45,801 nt of DNA from Mesostigma viride (Eukaryota; Streptophyta; Mesostigmatophyceae; Mesostigmatales; Mesostigmataceae): contig RPFO01000041.1 of the NCBI GenBank assembly GCA_009746045.1, positions 8,217,169 through 8,262,969 on the forward strand, written 5' to 3'. The notes beneath the pieces were generated by a model. That model did no database searches. It was given only the letters and a program-made list of their open reading frames with translations, and was not told the origin of the DNA. This document shows, one piece after another, positions 29,058 to 38,775 of this stretch (the first letter of the stretch is position 1; every line of letters starts with the position of its first letter). The position numbers and the translations under genes were made by a program.

Positions 29058-29951
29058 GTGGTCAGATCCCACTGCCAGCATTGCCAGTTCAATGCACCCA
29101 AACCCTCTAAGTGGCATGTAGCTACCCCACCTCAGTGCAAGGGCAGGGTGGTCGGAGATGTCTTTCATATAAAAGGACAATCTTACTTGGCACTTAAAGA
29201 TGCATGGTCAAGGTACACAACCATTGAACCATTACCTGGAATGGACAAGACACAGTTGCTCAGGGCTCTCTTGATTGCTCAGGCCAGGTACTACCCTGTG
29301 GAGGCATTGTTACTGGATCAACAGTTCGCGTGTCTTGCCAATGAACCAGGGTGTGAGGCTATTGATCTGGCAGGACTAGAAGATCATGAGAGGCAAGGCA
29401 TCATTGAAAGGGCCATCAGGTCCATCAAAACCCTTGTAGCCAAGGAAGATGGTAATCTGCTGGCTGACAGTGGGTCATATGCTGACAGAGCTCTGTGGTC
29501 CACCAGGTTGTGCCAAGTCCTCAACAGGAGGCCACTCATGAAAACCCCACAAGGGGTGGTCATTACACCAGATGGATTGCATGCAGGCATCTATCCACCT
29601 GAGGTACTAGCCCAATACAACGCACAGCAAGCACATACAGCTAGCAGGTTAGCTGTCAAGGATGCAAAGCATCCACGTCCCACCTTCAGAGAAGGGGATC
29701 AGGTCCTATTCTACAAGGAGTCGGGACTAGGCAAGGTGGGTACCTGGCATGGGCCAGCCACCATCCTAAAGGTTAACACCACTGGCAGGACAGTGCAGGT
29801 TAAACACAATGACACGGGTAAGATTCACAGGTGTTCACCTCACAGGATGAAATTGTATTTTCCAACTGTGTCAGACGTGGCAGAGGAGGAAGAGCTGTTG
29901 GCCGACAGCCCTGTACAATTGCCTGGCTGGCATCCCAGCGTTGCCCAGTGA
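29058..29951 (+). CDS. Integrase core and C-terminal domain of I-3
   Basis: CQHC of the zinc finger, GDVFHIKGQSYLALKDAW (first Asp), LLLDQQFACLA (second Asp), GIIERAIRSIKTL (Glu), then FREGDQVLFYKESG and GTWHGPATIL of the C-terminal domain. It inserts the cDNA and leaves 5-bp duplications. The frame ends at VAQ because TGGC is tandemly duplicated (CCTGGCTGGCATCC) relative to I-1. Confidence 0.88.
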   Translation: MVRSHCQHCQFNAPKPSKWHVATPPQCKGRVVGDVFHIKGQSYLALKDAWSRYTTIEPLPGMDKTQLLRALLIAQARYYPVEALLLDQQFACLANEPGCEAIDLAGLEDHERQGIIERAIRSIKTLVAKEDGNLLADSGSYADRALWSTRLCQVLNRRPLMKTPQGVVITPDGLHAGIYPPEVLAQYNAQQAHTASRLAVKDAKHPRPTFREGDQVLFYKESGLGKVGTWHGPATILKVNTTGRTVQVKHNDTGKIHRCSPHRMKLYFPTVSDVAEEEELLADSPVQLPGWHPSVAQ

Positions 29952-30744
29952 GTGGTTGTTTGGAACACCCACTGGTGAGTGTGAGAGCCACAACCACTGT
30001 GACACCCAGGTCACCGTTGATGATTGCAAGCAGTCACTGCAGGCTTGGTCCCCTGCAGCAGAGGGTCAAATTGGCAAAACAGGTGATCAGCAACCTATCA
30101 CCTCTTCACTTGTGGACATAGCTCAGCCACTAGCTGCACATTCCAAACGCAGCCTAGCAGAAGCTGTTCGCATTTTACAATCAGCTCATAGAGCTAAAGC
30201 TCAAACTGCTGCAGGATCAGCTAAGGTGGGTAAGGTTGGGCAGAATGACAATAGCCCATTCTTGGTTGCAGTGGACACACAAGCCCAGGTCAGCATTATT
30301 AGTGCACTGGCTGTGCCCCATTTGCCTTTGGAACCTTCACCCTGGCACCATGTGGCTGATTTCTCAGGGCAGTCATCACTCAAGGTACAAGGTCAGGTCA
30401 TGTTGACTATACTTGGTATCCCAACCCCTTTCCAGGTATTGGAAGGTTATAAAGGTAATGCCTTGTTGGGTGATCCTTTTCTCTCTTACCCTGGTGTCAT
30501 TATCTCCAGTGATAGACTAGCCATCCAGGACATGGGTGGTGTTGATCTGAATCATTTCAAATTTTCTCTTCAAAAACTTATTCAAACCAACATTGCTTCT
30601 GTAAAATTTGCTACCCCCAAGTATGCCCCAGGGCAAGAACCTTGTGTGGCAGACTTGGTTCACAGTCAAAAACTTCATCCAACATCCTTTGGATTGGGCA
30701 AGCATGATGTGGCTAAAATGTCCCTCTTTCTTATGAACAGATAG
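29941..30744 (+). CDS. Protease of I-3, downstream of integrase
   Basis: Starts in the linker LPSEWLFGTPTGE. The retropepsin-like domain has VDTQAQVSIIS (DTQ at 30274-30282), VADFSGQSSLKV, LTILGIPTPFQVLEGYKG, NALLGDPFL and YPGVIISSD. The linker MGGVDLNHF to RT follows. The frame is lost at 30744 (MSLFLMNR) because one base is missing relative to I-1. Confidence 0.85.
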   Translation: MPSEWLFGTPTGECESHNHCDTQVTVDDCKQSLQAWSPAAEGQIGKTGDQQPITSSLVDIAQPLAAHSKRSLAEAVRILQSAHRAKAQTAAGSAKVGKVGQNDNSPFLVAVDTQAQVSIISALAVPHLPLEPSPWHHVADFSGQSSLKVQGQVMLTILGIPTPFQVLEGYKGNALLGDPFLSYPGVIISSDRLAIQDMGGVDLNHFKFSLQKLIQTNIASVKFATPKYAPGQEPCVADLVHSQKLHPTSFGLGKHDVAKMSLFLMNR

Positions 30745-30782
30745 AGCAAGACTGTCGCACACACATAGGTTTCCTAAAATGG

Positions 30783-32330
30783 GTGGAGGCCTTCAACAAG
30801 GCCAGGGAGGAATGGGTAGTGCCAGATCCTCTTAGTCCCTCTCACACCCCACCTGTCACACCTATTGACAAAAAGCCTGCAGGGTGCAAGCACTTGCGCC
30901 TGAAGTTTGTGTGTAAACATAAGCCAGCAGCAGATGGGTCAATCATTTTCCATGCTAGACCTTGTGTGACAGAGTTCAAGGGCACCACTGATCTGACAGA
31001 GGCAGAATTGTACACGCCAGGCATTCAGCAAACTTCTTTAAAAATCTTGCTGTCTGTCTTTGTGGGTCATCTCAATGACGGGGATGATTATGTATGTAAG
31101 GCTACAGACATTAAAAGGGCTTTCCTGAAAGGCTCACCTGAGATAGCACAACAAGTGTGGCAGGGTCAGGTGTATGTAGTCTCCACTCCCAGAGTCTGGG
31201 CAAAACATATCCCTCAGCAGTACCTGAAAGCTAACATAGGTGTTGAAGGGCTGCAATCAGCCCCTCGCATTTTCAGGATGTCAGCTCAGGCTGTGTTTGA
31301 AAAGCTAGGGGCTAGATATGATGACATAGACCCTTGCTTCTTTGTGGTCCCACACCCTCATGGCATACTCACCTTTGTGTGGCATGGGGATGATCAGCTG
31401 ATTGCTGGGCCAAGGCGTGCTGTAGATAATTTTATACAACAAGTGTCACAGCGTTTTGAGATTGGCAAGCAAGTAGAGCTGGGCACCACTGCCATAAAAT
31501 TTTGTGGCACAATGTTACAACTCCAGCAGCATAACAACCAGTGGGTGTGTGCACTCTACTCTCCTACTGACTACATGCACAGCTGCTTGGAGGTTCTGCA
31601 ATCAAAAATCAAACCTGGTGCCTGTCCCACCATTAGAGGCAAGCTGGGGTGGTTGTGCTCAACTTGTGCACCTCACCTGGCTGTGGTTAGCAGAGTTGAT
31701 GATGATGTCTTGATGCAAGTAGGTCACAAAGCCATCACCAAAACTCTCCAGGAAGGCCCTCCCCTTATCTTGCATTCCTTGGATCTCCACAAAACCATTC
31801 ACATCCAAGCTATGATGGATAGTTCCATGGAGTCCAGGCAGATTACCAAGTTGCAGGCAAGGGAGTCAGGCTTGTATTTTGTGCAGAATGATGATGCACC
31901 CTTGTCTCTCATTTCATGGTACAGCCGGTTGCATAGACGCAAGGCTGTCAGCAGTAATGCTGCTGAGTGCAGGGCAGTGGTGTCAGCAGTGCTTCATGCA
32001 AGGTACTTGAATCATGTGCTGGTTTGGTTGCAGATGCAAGCAGGCAGCAGTGCTGGGGTGGTTGCACACTTGCTCACTGACAGTCAGTCAGTCATCAGCT
32101 TCCTTGCTAACCCCTATGCTGTGCACATTGATCTTGACTGGGTGGTCCTTAAACAGAAGTCCACCTACTGGGAGTCCACCCGTCACGTGGAGGACAAGCA
32201 CAACGCTGCTGACGCACTTACTAAAGTGCCTCAGCAGGCAGCTGATCAATATCAGCTGTTGTATCACCTGATGAACCCGTATGGCAAGCAGGCAATTGGG
32301 TTAACCCTGCTCCATCGGGGGGACGCCTAG
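30783..32330 (+). CDS. Intact reverse transcriptase-RNase H of I-3
   Basis: A 515-codon frame, the best family I RT-RNase H. RT: LRLKFVCKHKPAADGS, TDIKRAFLKGSPE (palm Asp), GVEGLQSAPRIFRMS, VWHGDD box (HGDD at 31383-31394), TIRGKLGWLCS. RNase H: MMDSSMESRQ, NAAECRA, LLTDSQSVISFL, NAADALTK. It shows that the frame breaks in I-1 and I-2 near 8480/13480 and 9378/12583 are losses. All usual catalytic Asp/Glu positions appear present. Confidence 0.93.
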   Translation: MEAFNKAREEWVVPDPLSPSHTPPVTPIDKKPAGCKHLRLKFVCKHKPAADGSIIFHARPCVTEFKGTTDLTEAELYTPGIQQTSLKILLSVFVGHLNDGDDYVCKATDIKRAFLKGSPEIAQQVWQGQVYVVSTPRVWAKHIPQQYLKANIGVEGLQSAPRIFRMSAQAVFEKLGARYDDIDPCFFVVPHPHGILTFVWHGDDQLIAGPRRAVDNFIQQVSQRFEIGKQVELGTTAIKFCGTMLQLQQHNNQWVCALYSPTDYMHSCLEVLQSKIKPGACPTIRGKLGWLCSTCAPHLAVVSRVDDDVLMQVGHKAITKTLQEGPPLILHSLDLHKTIHIQAMMDSSMESRQITKLQARESGLYFVQNDDAPLSLISWYSRLHRRKAVSSNAAECRAVVSAVLHARYLNHVLVWLQMQAGSSAGVVAHLLTDSQSVISFLANPYAVHIDLDWVVLKQKSTYWESTRHVEDKHNAADALTKVPQQAADQYQLLYHLMNPYGKQAIGLTLLHRGDA

Positions 32331-32457
32331 CAGGGTCCTGTTAACCAGGGCCGCCTAGGTAACCCAGTACCCCTTGGGCAGGTCCAAGGGGCAGGTTGTG
32401 CTTCCAGTAAGGGGGGTTGGTTGGAGTCTGTTTTTCTGCATCTGCGTGCCCTATGCC

Positions 32458-32463
32458 AATAAA
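32458..32463 (+). terminator. AATAAA polyadenylation signal of I-3
   Basis: AATAAA 128 bases after the pol stop, conserved with I-1 and I-2. Confidence 0.5.
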
Positions 32464-32755
32464 GTCTTTTGATTTTTCACACACCATGGAATTTCGTGCT
32501 GCTCACCTTCATAAGTGGGCAGGGGATGTATCTCACACTCTTTATCCATTAGGGTTGTATGCCTTGGTGGATAGGCCTTGAGCTCAGTGGCTCAGGTGCC
32601 TCCCATTCAAGTGGAGGGTCAAACCTCCCTTGACAGGTGGTTTCCCAGGACCCCAGTTCACTGTGGGCTTCCTGGGCCACCTGGCCTCACTGTTCAGTGG
32701 CAGTAAAGGCATGGGTGCTGTCATGTTGTCTAGTACAATGTGATCGGCACAGGTG

Positions 32756-32990
32756 CAGGACGCAATATTCCTGTCACCTGTCACCAGGACTTCAGCCACC
32801 ACTGTGCAGGGCAGGGGTGGTTGTCCGCACACGTTGTGCAGGTGCAACGTGGACAGGTCCAGGATGCAATATTCCTGTCACCTGTCACCAGGACTTCAGT
32901 CACCACTGTGCAGGGCAGGGGTGGCTGGTCCTCACACGTTGTGCAGGTGCAACGTGGACAGTTCAGGGTGCAATAAACCTGGCTACTGTC
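32756..32990 (+). repeat. 104-bp tandem repeats in the tail of I-3
   Basis: GCAATATTCCTG recurs at 32762 and 32866, with a diverged third start at 32970, giving a unit of 104 bp. Each unit contains CACCTGTCACCAGGACTTCA and GTGCAGGTGCAACGTGGACA. No sense protein-coding capacity is evident in 32331-32988. Confidence 0.8.
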
Positions 32991-33264
32991 ACTCCTCAGG
33001 TTGCAGGTGACCTGAGCTCAGTTGCCCCAGCCTGGCTGGGTGCTTTGTTTTCTGAGTGGGCGATGATGATGGAACAACATGGAACCTTTTAAACGGTTTA
33101 CCTTGGCATTTTTGACAGTGTCTCTCTTTGCTGGTGAAGCACTCCCTGGATAGGCAGACAGGCATGGCTATCTCCCTTATGAGCTCGCGAGGAGGAGGAA
33201 CTCCCCGGGTCTGTTGAGCTAAACTTGATGCCACCAGAAGTATTGCACGAGTTCCGGGGCCCAT
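32989..33264 (-). CDS. Antisense ORF in the tail of I-3, unknown function
   Basis: A 91-codon counterpart of 11085-11357, opposite to I-3 transcription: MGPGTRAIL, RGVPPPREL, CLSRECFTSKERHCQKCQG. Conservation over the first 55 residues is high. One extra A just after the AAG/GTAA site changes the frame beyond it, as expected if that part is intron or not coding. A splice-acceptor-like tract (TTTTCCTTTCAG on the minus strand, 33377-33388) lies between the LTR and the ORF. It might be transcribed from the 3' LTR in antisense; this is inference. Confidence 0.45.
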   Translation of the reverse strand: MGPGTRAILLVASSLAQQTRGVPPPRELIREIAMPVCLSRECFTSKERHCQKCQGKPFKRFHVVPSSSPTQKTKHPARLGQLSSGHLQPEE

Positions 33265-33396
33265 CTTTTTCAGTCCAGATGTTGCAGTATGGGTGTCAGT
33301 TGCTCAGTACCTCAGTCAGCTTGGAGTCAGTCTCCTAGCTGGGCAGGATCAGGCTTGAAGTCGCTAGCCTTCAACCTGAAAGGAAAACATAATGGG

Positions 33397-33840
33397 AGTT
33401 AGATGAGATGCTTAGGCTGACACACGGATTTCCGGCCTGCGCGCCGCGTATTGCCTACCGCGGCTGAGCGGGACACCTCAGTACTGTACGGCAGGTCGTA
33501 CGGTACTGAGGTGTCATGTGGACTGACGTGCAGTTAGTGCCAGACTGTTCCTAGGCTCTAGCTCGACCCGCCAGATCCGGGTTATCCGGGTCTGACGGGC
33601 CGAGTGTAGCTGTTGCTAGTGACGTGGTCGCATGGCATTGCAGTGTACAGTTGTCCACTGGTAGGTGCTGCAGTGAGCACTGCCATTGGCATATAGGCGT
33701 AGCACTGGGGAGTGCCACAGCACCGAGTTCACACAGTTCCATTCTGAGCTCTTTGCGTTCGTTGTATTATTTGCTAATACAATCTCCTTCATCACTCTCA
33801 GCATTCGTGAGTTGTCCATCGCATTCTCGACGCTCCAACT
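33397..33840 (+). repeat. 3' LTR of I-3 (444 bp)
   Basis: AGTTAGATGAG to CGCTCCAACT, preceded by GAAAGGAAAACATAATGGG as possible polypurine primer. It differs from the 5' LTR at about five positions (for example CGAAATTCC against CGACGCTCC near the end). Confidence 0.92.
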
Positions 33841-33845
33841 GGAGG

Positions 33846-34193
33846 AGCAGCAGCCTGTGACTGGTGGGGTACTGGAGCTGGCACAGGACTGCAAGGATAC
33901 TAGACCTTGCAGGCTTGTGACAGGTCCTGTACTTCCTAGGTTGCAGGAGTCTAGGCAAATCCAGCTCGTCCTGGCTCTGCACTGATGCCAGTGGACGTTA
34001 GGGATTTGTCTGTATGCCTGCACGTGCCTCGTCACGCCGATGGGAACGAGGAACAACGCAAAGGATATAGCTTGGTCATGGGGGATGACCAGCTATCTTG
34101 GCAAGCACGAACCGTGGGTGCCCACATTGGACGTGGAAGTGACCACCGTGGTCGTGACTTGGTGCACGGATTAAAAGGTTGCTGCCTGCAACT
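33846..34193 (+). repeat. 5' LTR of II-2, second part
   Basis: Continues the LTR interrupted at 21204 and ends CTGCAACT. The probable primer-binding site TTGGCTCATCCCGTTGTG follows at 34194-34211. Confidence 0.88.
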
Positions 34194-34285
34194 TTGGCTC
34201 ATCCCGTTGTGTGTGAAAGACCAGGAGCTCACGCTCTGGGCTTCGTTCTTAACTCGTATTATTGCATTTCCTGCTGCAAGTTTTC

Positions 34286-35437
34286 ATGTCGGCCGACGCT
34301 CGGGCAAACACGCCTGAGTCGCATTCTTCCAGCCGCCAAGATACGTCGGTGCCGCCGGCGCGCGAGAGGTCGTTCTATCCTTATACCCATCAATCGAACG
34401 CATCTACCTTCGTGCAGGCTGCGTACGTTGCGCGGGGCCTTGCTGAGGGCGGGTGGGTGGCGGTGTTCGGCAACGCAGCTGGGCCGTCCGCTAACGACCC
34501 AGTGGTAATGAGAATAAGGGCGACGACGTCGCCAGGCGAAATGGGCAGAGTGGCCACAGAGCGTCTCGTCAGTATACGGGACGAGATTGCTTCTTTAATC
34601 TACAGTTTGGAGGTCGCGTACCAGGGCGGTCACGTGACGATTTAAGCGCTGGACTTGGCAAGGGAGACGCTGAGTCAGTTAACCGCCATCTGTTTAGGTG
34701 GTGCAAGACTGTATAATCATTGGGTGGCTACAAGCTCATTGGGGGAAGGCACGGACGCGTCGCACATCATACGGGACGCGCAGACGCGCGAAGAGGACAA
34801 CCCGTGGTCCTCAGCAGAGGTTGTCGCACAAACGTGCGAGCACCTGGTTAACATCTTGATCCAGGAGGCGCGGGGGCACGCCGACCATTGGGTCATCACC
34901 ACCCGACCGCCGGGCATCTGGTCCACGTTGGACACGCCCAGAGTGCAAAGGGCGCCGGGGGCAACGGGGCCAACCGTGACCGTCATCACAGGTCGCGAGG
35001 TGACCGCCGAGGATTTCCACGACCAGTTCGTGGACCGACCTGCAGGCATCATAGCCAGGTCGTCGCAGCAAATCGACGAGGGCGACAGCACGCAGGAGGG
35101 ATACTCCGCTCGAAGACGGGCAGAGTTGCATATTCCAGCGGAGCCGGAGCACGATTTCGCTGAGATAGGTCGGGGGTCACGCAACGACCGACGGGGTGGT
35201 GGCAGCCGGTGGGTCAGAAACCTCGAGTGGTATCGCCGGGGCAGCGCGCCCAGAGTGCCGGTGGAGCTGTCGGCAGACGGTAGGCCGGTAAGCCGAGTGT
35301 TTGGTCCTTATAAGGCAGAGGAGGTCCGAGCAGTTCCCCGAGTGGGAACACCGGTGGCGCTGACTGCGCAAGAGCGTGAGGCGGAAGCAGAGTCTGGAGA
35401 GCAGCCGACGGCCTCTTCAGGCAACGCCAGCGCTTGA
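34286..35437 (+). CDS. ORF1 of II-2: extra protein upstream of gag, one internal stop
   Basis: 383 codons from ATG 34286 (MSADARANTPES) to 35437, one frame with a single TAA at 34643-34645, where II-1 has CAG. The layout is as in II-1: a Ser/Pro/Arg-rich start; a conserved core (STFVQAAYVARGLAEGGWVA; GPSANDPVVMRIRATTS); IICLGG-like and EHLVNILIQEARGHADHWVI helical parts; a basic RGSRNDRRGGGSRW region; an acidic Ser-rich tail. It sits between the primer-binding site and gag. Extra ORFs 5' of gag are known in Ogre-type gypsy elements, but I know of none in copia. Function unknown; an RNA-binding or particle role is possible. Confidence 0.75.
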
Positions 35438-35490
35438 GTTTGTTCTTCTTTTCCCTTCGCCTGTATTGTTGTGTCGCCACTCTGTATATA

Positions 35491-35778
35491 ATGCCTCGTG
35501 GCAAACCGGGCGACGGCGACAAGGGCGAGGCGGAGGCGCCGGCTGGGGAAAGCCAGGAGCCTAGGAAGGACAAGGTGCAGTTGGTGGGGGAGGCTATCCC
35601 TACCAGCGACGGCGATGGGGGAAAGCGGCCAGGGAGCAAGAGACGGCATGAGGACTCGGTGGAGGAGGCGAGGAAGGTGCGGGCGACATGGCCATCTGAC
35701 GCGATGAAGATGGCAAACGGGCAACCAGCCGTGGAGAAGCGTAAGAGGGATGCCTCCGCTGACGGCAATCAATGGTAA
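35491..35778 (+). CDS. Gag N-terminus of II-2
   Basis: Starts at ATG 35491, directly after TGTATATA, 53 bases after the ORF1 stop. The protein is charged and low complexity (MPRGKPGDGDKGEAEAPAGE; LVGEAIPTSDGDGGKRPG), as expected for a gag N-terminus. It ends at TAA after NQW. The homologous reading continues in the +1 frame at INGKRLHV. The junction AATG/GTAAGA looks like a 5' splice site, so a frame loss, a shift or an intron are all possible. Confidence 0.65.
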   Translation: MPRGKPGDGDKGEAEAPAGESQEPRKDKVQLVGEAIPTSDGDGGKRPGSKRRHEDSVEEARKVRATWPSDAMKMANGQPAVEKRKRDASADGNQW

Positions 35779-36480
35779 GAGGCTTCATGTTGATGTGCCC
35801 TCCCCTACGCCTGCTGGCCCGAGTGGTGCTGTTGTTGTGACACCCGCTGTGGGGGAGCCAGTGAAGGCAGTACCAGGGTCGAGGCCTCACATGAGTGCAG
35901 TTACTGTCATGAACGGGCAGAAGCCTCTTAACCCACCACTAGCACAGGAAGCATTAGACACGTGGCTAGAGGACATGGAGTTGGTTGTGCTCTCCGTGGA
36001 CCCCACTGTCAACCTAGTGCAGGTGTTCCACTCGTCCACATGCAACAGGGATTCCTCAGAGCGTGTCAGGGAGAAGGCTAGGACGGGCGCTGTCAAGGAT
36101 AAGCTAACCTGGGCACAGTTCCTGGATGGGTTGAGGGAAGAGTTCTCTGACAAGGTTCTCAACCTCACCAACTACTACAAACACCAGTATGACACCTTTG
36201 AGATAGTGGGCCCTGTGGCAGAGGAATGGGCTAGGCTCAACCGTATCAGGGACAAGGGGGCCAAGTATGGCTTCCTGGTCACAGATAGGGCCTTAGCAGA
36301 CTATTTCCTGGACCGTATGGGTCTGAGTGTGGATGGTAGGAACAGTGCCCGCATGTTTCTTAACCAGACTGATGGCTCCTTGCGTGCTCTGGAGCTTGTA
36401 ATCCTCAGCATCAGGAAGCAAGACCATGCCTCCAAAGCCATCCAGTCCCATGGCAGCAATGCCACCTCCGCTGTGCAGGG
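35750..36480 (+). CDS. Gag capsid part of II-2, interrupted by F
   Basis: Retrotransposon gag with the usual helical capsid pattern: LDTWLEDMELVVLSVDP, KLTWAQFLDGLREEFSDKV, FEIVGPVAEEWARLNRIRDK, ALADYFLDRMGLS. At 36480 the frame runs into element F, so the residues read beyond AVQ (GVKFLPSKV...) belong to the F LTR. The frame continues exactly at 39443. Confidence 0.85.
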
Positions 36481-37144
36481 TGTTAAATTTCTACCATCCA
36501 AGGTATTGGAGGAAATCTTTCGTCCCAGCCTTTCTTGGCAATCACAAATGGAAACACAAATATTAATTCCACTCGTTTATTGCATATAAAACCTTCCCAG
36601 CGCCATAGCTATGTGGCTGGCTAGGTGGCAAGGCATTGGATACATTTAGGGAGCAGGAACATGCAATTTACATGGAAAAGCAGCCACTTTGCGCAAGGCA
36701 AAGTTAATGCAATATCCGCCGTCAGATTCGACTCAGGTGGCGGCTGGACAATGCTAGACATCGGATGCTACATCATGCATCATACATGTGGGCGTGGCCC
36801 AAGCAAGGTACTTCCTAGGTATTTTTAGGTTCTTTCCCTCGAGCTCAACCTACTGATCATCTATGCATCAACGCATGAGTATGTTTGGGCCTGGCGCGGC
36901 GCCAACGGTCAGAATAAATTGCACCGCGGCCTGGCCACAAAGTCGAAACTGAAAATAAAGCAAGGCGCACTGACGTATCTCACACAGAATTGTGCCGGTA
37001 AGGTAAATCACGGCATATCCTACGTAATAATTCCGTCAATGTCCCGACGGCAGAATAAACGATAATACAAACACGAACAAGTGGCCCAAGCCTGCACTAA
37101 TAAACATGTGAGCCTGTGGCGCAAAAATGGCACAACTTCTGACA
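36481..37144 (-). repeat. 3' LTR of F (664 bp)
   Basis: TG...CA ends. On the minus strand it is preceded by the purine run AAGGGGGTG (37145-37153), a polypurine tract. Confidence 0.93.
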
Positions 37145-37329
37145 CACCCCCTTGGGCCATGGGCGAGAACTACCTGGCTTGTCACCAAAAACACTTGTTA
37201 CCCTAGTATAGGTGAGCAGTTGGACGCGTCCGTCCTAACCACCCCCTGACAAAAGCACTGAGTCTGGTTTCACATAATCAGGTGTTGAACCCGGCCATAG
37301 GGGTATATCATGTCATCACTGTCAGCGGC

Positions 37330-38244
37330 TCACAGAACTGTCTCAAGGGTCCCGGATGGGCCTGCGTCAGTGGAAAAACAGAAACCGGGTGGAAGTTCGC
37401 TGGCCTCCTGTGTCATGTGTGCCTGAGCTGGCTTCTCCTTGGGTCGCAGCTCGGGGTGCTTCCGCCAGCAGGCGGCAGGTGTGTGACCGGGCTTCCTGCA
37501 GAAAGAACAGCGCTTGGGCGTGCTGGCTGCTCCAGTCGCATAGACCTGACCAGGTGGCTGGGCACCAGAGGTGCCTTCCTGCGGCTTGGTGGCACCCCCT
37601 TGCCCCTTGGAACCAGTACGGCGATCGACCAGGAAGTCGTCGATCTCCAAAAACAGGAGCTTCACCTCCCCCAAGGTCATCCCATCGCGCCGGCGGGCGG
37701 CCAGTGCCTGTCGATACTGTGTAGGCAGGCCAGCCAGCATGTAATCCCGCCAGGCTTCATCCGTGAGGGGGGTGCCGAGGTCATGAAGGCGGCGTCGGAG
37801 GACCTCACCCCTTGTCCAGTAGCCTATCCCCGACTCTGTCGCTGGGTTCATCTCGATCCTTGCAATCTCGCGTTTTTTCTCCGCTTTGTAACTGTCAGTC
37901 ATCATTGGCTGTTCGATTGTGTCACGCAGCCGTGCAAACACTGTCGATGCTCGCTGATCCGTGCATGAGTCGGCCAGGGAACTGACGGCCCAGTCTTCCA
38001 GGCACAAGAGGAGGGGTGCAAGGAGCACCTCGTCCAAGTTCCGGTTTTCTGGGTTGTCTTCCGCTGTCCCGAGTAGGATATCAGCGATGCCCTGGGAACG
38101 GCACAGCGTGGTAAACTGTAGCTTGAATGTGATCCACTTGTCGATATCTTTGCCGTCGATCTTCGTGACGTTCTTCACTGCTTGAGAAAGAAAACGTGTG
38201 TTGGCTAGGCGTTCCGCAGCGCGATCAGCAGCGCGGCTAGTCAT
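37330..38244 (-). CDS. Gag of element F
   Basis: 304 codons, intact. The copia-type (UBN2-like) gag core runs through DKWITFKLQFTTLCRSQGI, RLRDTIEQPMMTDSYKAEKK, LTDEAWRDYMLAGLPTQYRQ and GMTLGEVKLLFLEIDDFLV. A CCHC knuckle follows near residue 240 (CSFCRKPGHTPAACWRK). It should form particles and bind RNA, while enzymes must come from other elements. The leader from the 5' LTR to this ATG (38245-38775) is 531 bases with no other frame I can support. The stop lies 185 bases before the 3' LTR. Confidence 0.92.
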   Translation of the reverse strand: MTSRAADRAAERLANTRFLSQAVKNVTKIDGKDIDKWITFKLQFTTLCRSQGIADILLGTAEDNPENRNLDEVLLAPLLLCLEDWAVSSLADSCTDQRASTVFARLRDTIEQPMMTDSYKAEKKREIARIEMNPATESGIGYWTRGEVLRRRLHDLGTPLTDEAWRDYMLAGLPTQYRQALAARRRDGMTLGEVKLLFLEIDDFLVDRRTGSKGQGGATKPQEGTSGAQPPGQVYATGAASTPKRCSFCRKPGHTPAACWRKHPELRPKEKPAQAHMTQEASELPPGFCFSTDAGPSGTLETVL

Positions 38245-38757
38245 TCTGAACAGGGGTATGGTAATGCTGGGGCTCAGGTCTGATTCAAAAACAGGGGTAT
38301 AGTCCGCTTAAACAGTACCGACTTAAAAGAAATAGTCAGCGCCTAGTCGTCGCCGGACCCTCCTGTGATGTTGTCAACCACAGCCCTTTCAATGTAGTAG
38401 TAAAAATCCCACAGGCCAAAATGCCAAGTGTTGTCCTCGTTTTTTACAGCCTGGAAAAGTTGACGCAACCAAGAAAAAGCTTGTAAAGGGTCTACAGCAA
38501 ATGAGAAGCTTCGGCCCTCGTACTAGAAGGTAACCTTAATAGGCTTTACAGGGTTGGAGGCTGGTTCTGATGAAGCTGGTGCAGGATTTTCAGTTCCGGA
38601 CATAGACTTGACACAGTCCAAAACTTGATATCTGGGACCCCAAACCTTGCTCTTAGGATGGCAAAAGTTGCCCAAAGGTGCTATGATCACCCCTAGGTCC
38701 TTTTTTGCGTAAAAAACCGCCTTCCAAGAACCCCCCAAGGTCAAAAACGGAATTCAA

Positions 38758-38775
38758 CTCTGTAACTCGATACCA
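38758..38775 (-). promoter_or_regulatory. Primer-binding site of F
   Basis: TGGTATCGAGTTACAGAG on the minus strand directly abuts the 5' LTR. TGGTATC is the start commonly found when initiator Met tRNA is the primer. Confidence 0.8.

Noticed and set aside
34643-34645. TAA in ORF1 of II-2 where II-1 has a Gln codon: possible reassigned stop (TAA = Gln)
   Set aside because: Only one such case. Other premature stops here come from indels or replace Glu, and the intact frames use TAA, TAG and TGA as ends.
37282-37968. Plus-strand 228-codon frame across F
   Set aside because: It lies opposite the intact F gag with its CCHC knuckle; primer site, polypurine tract and gag agree on the minus strand.
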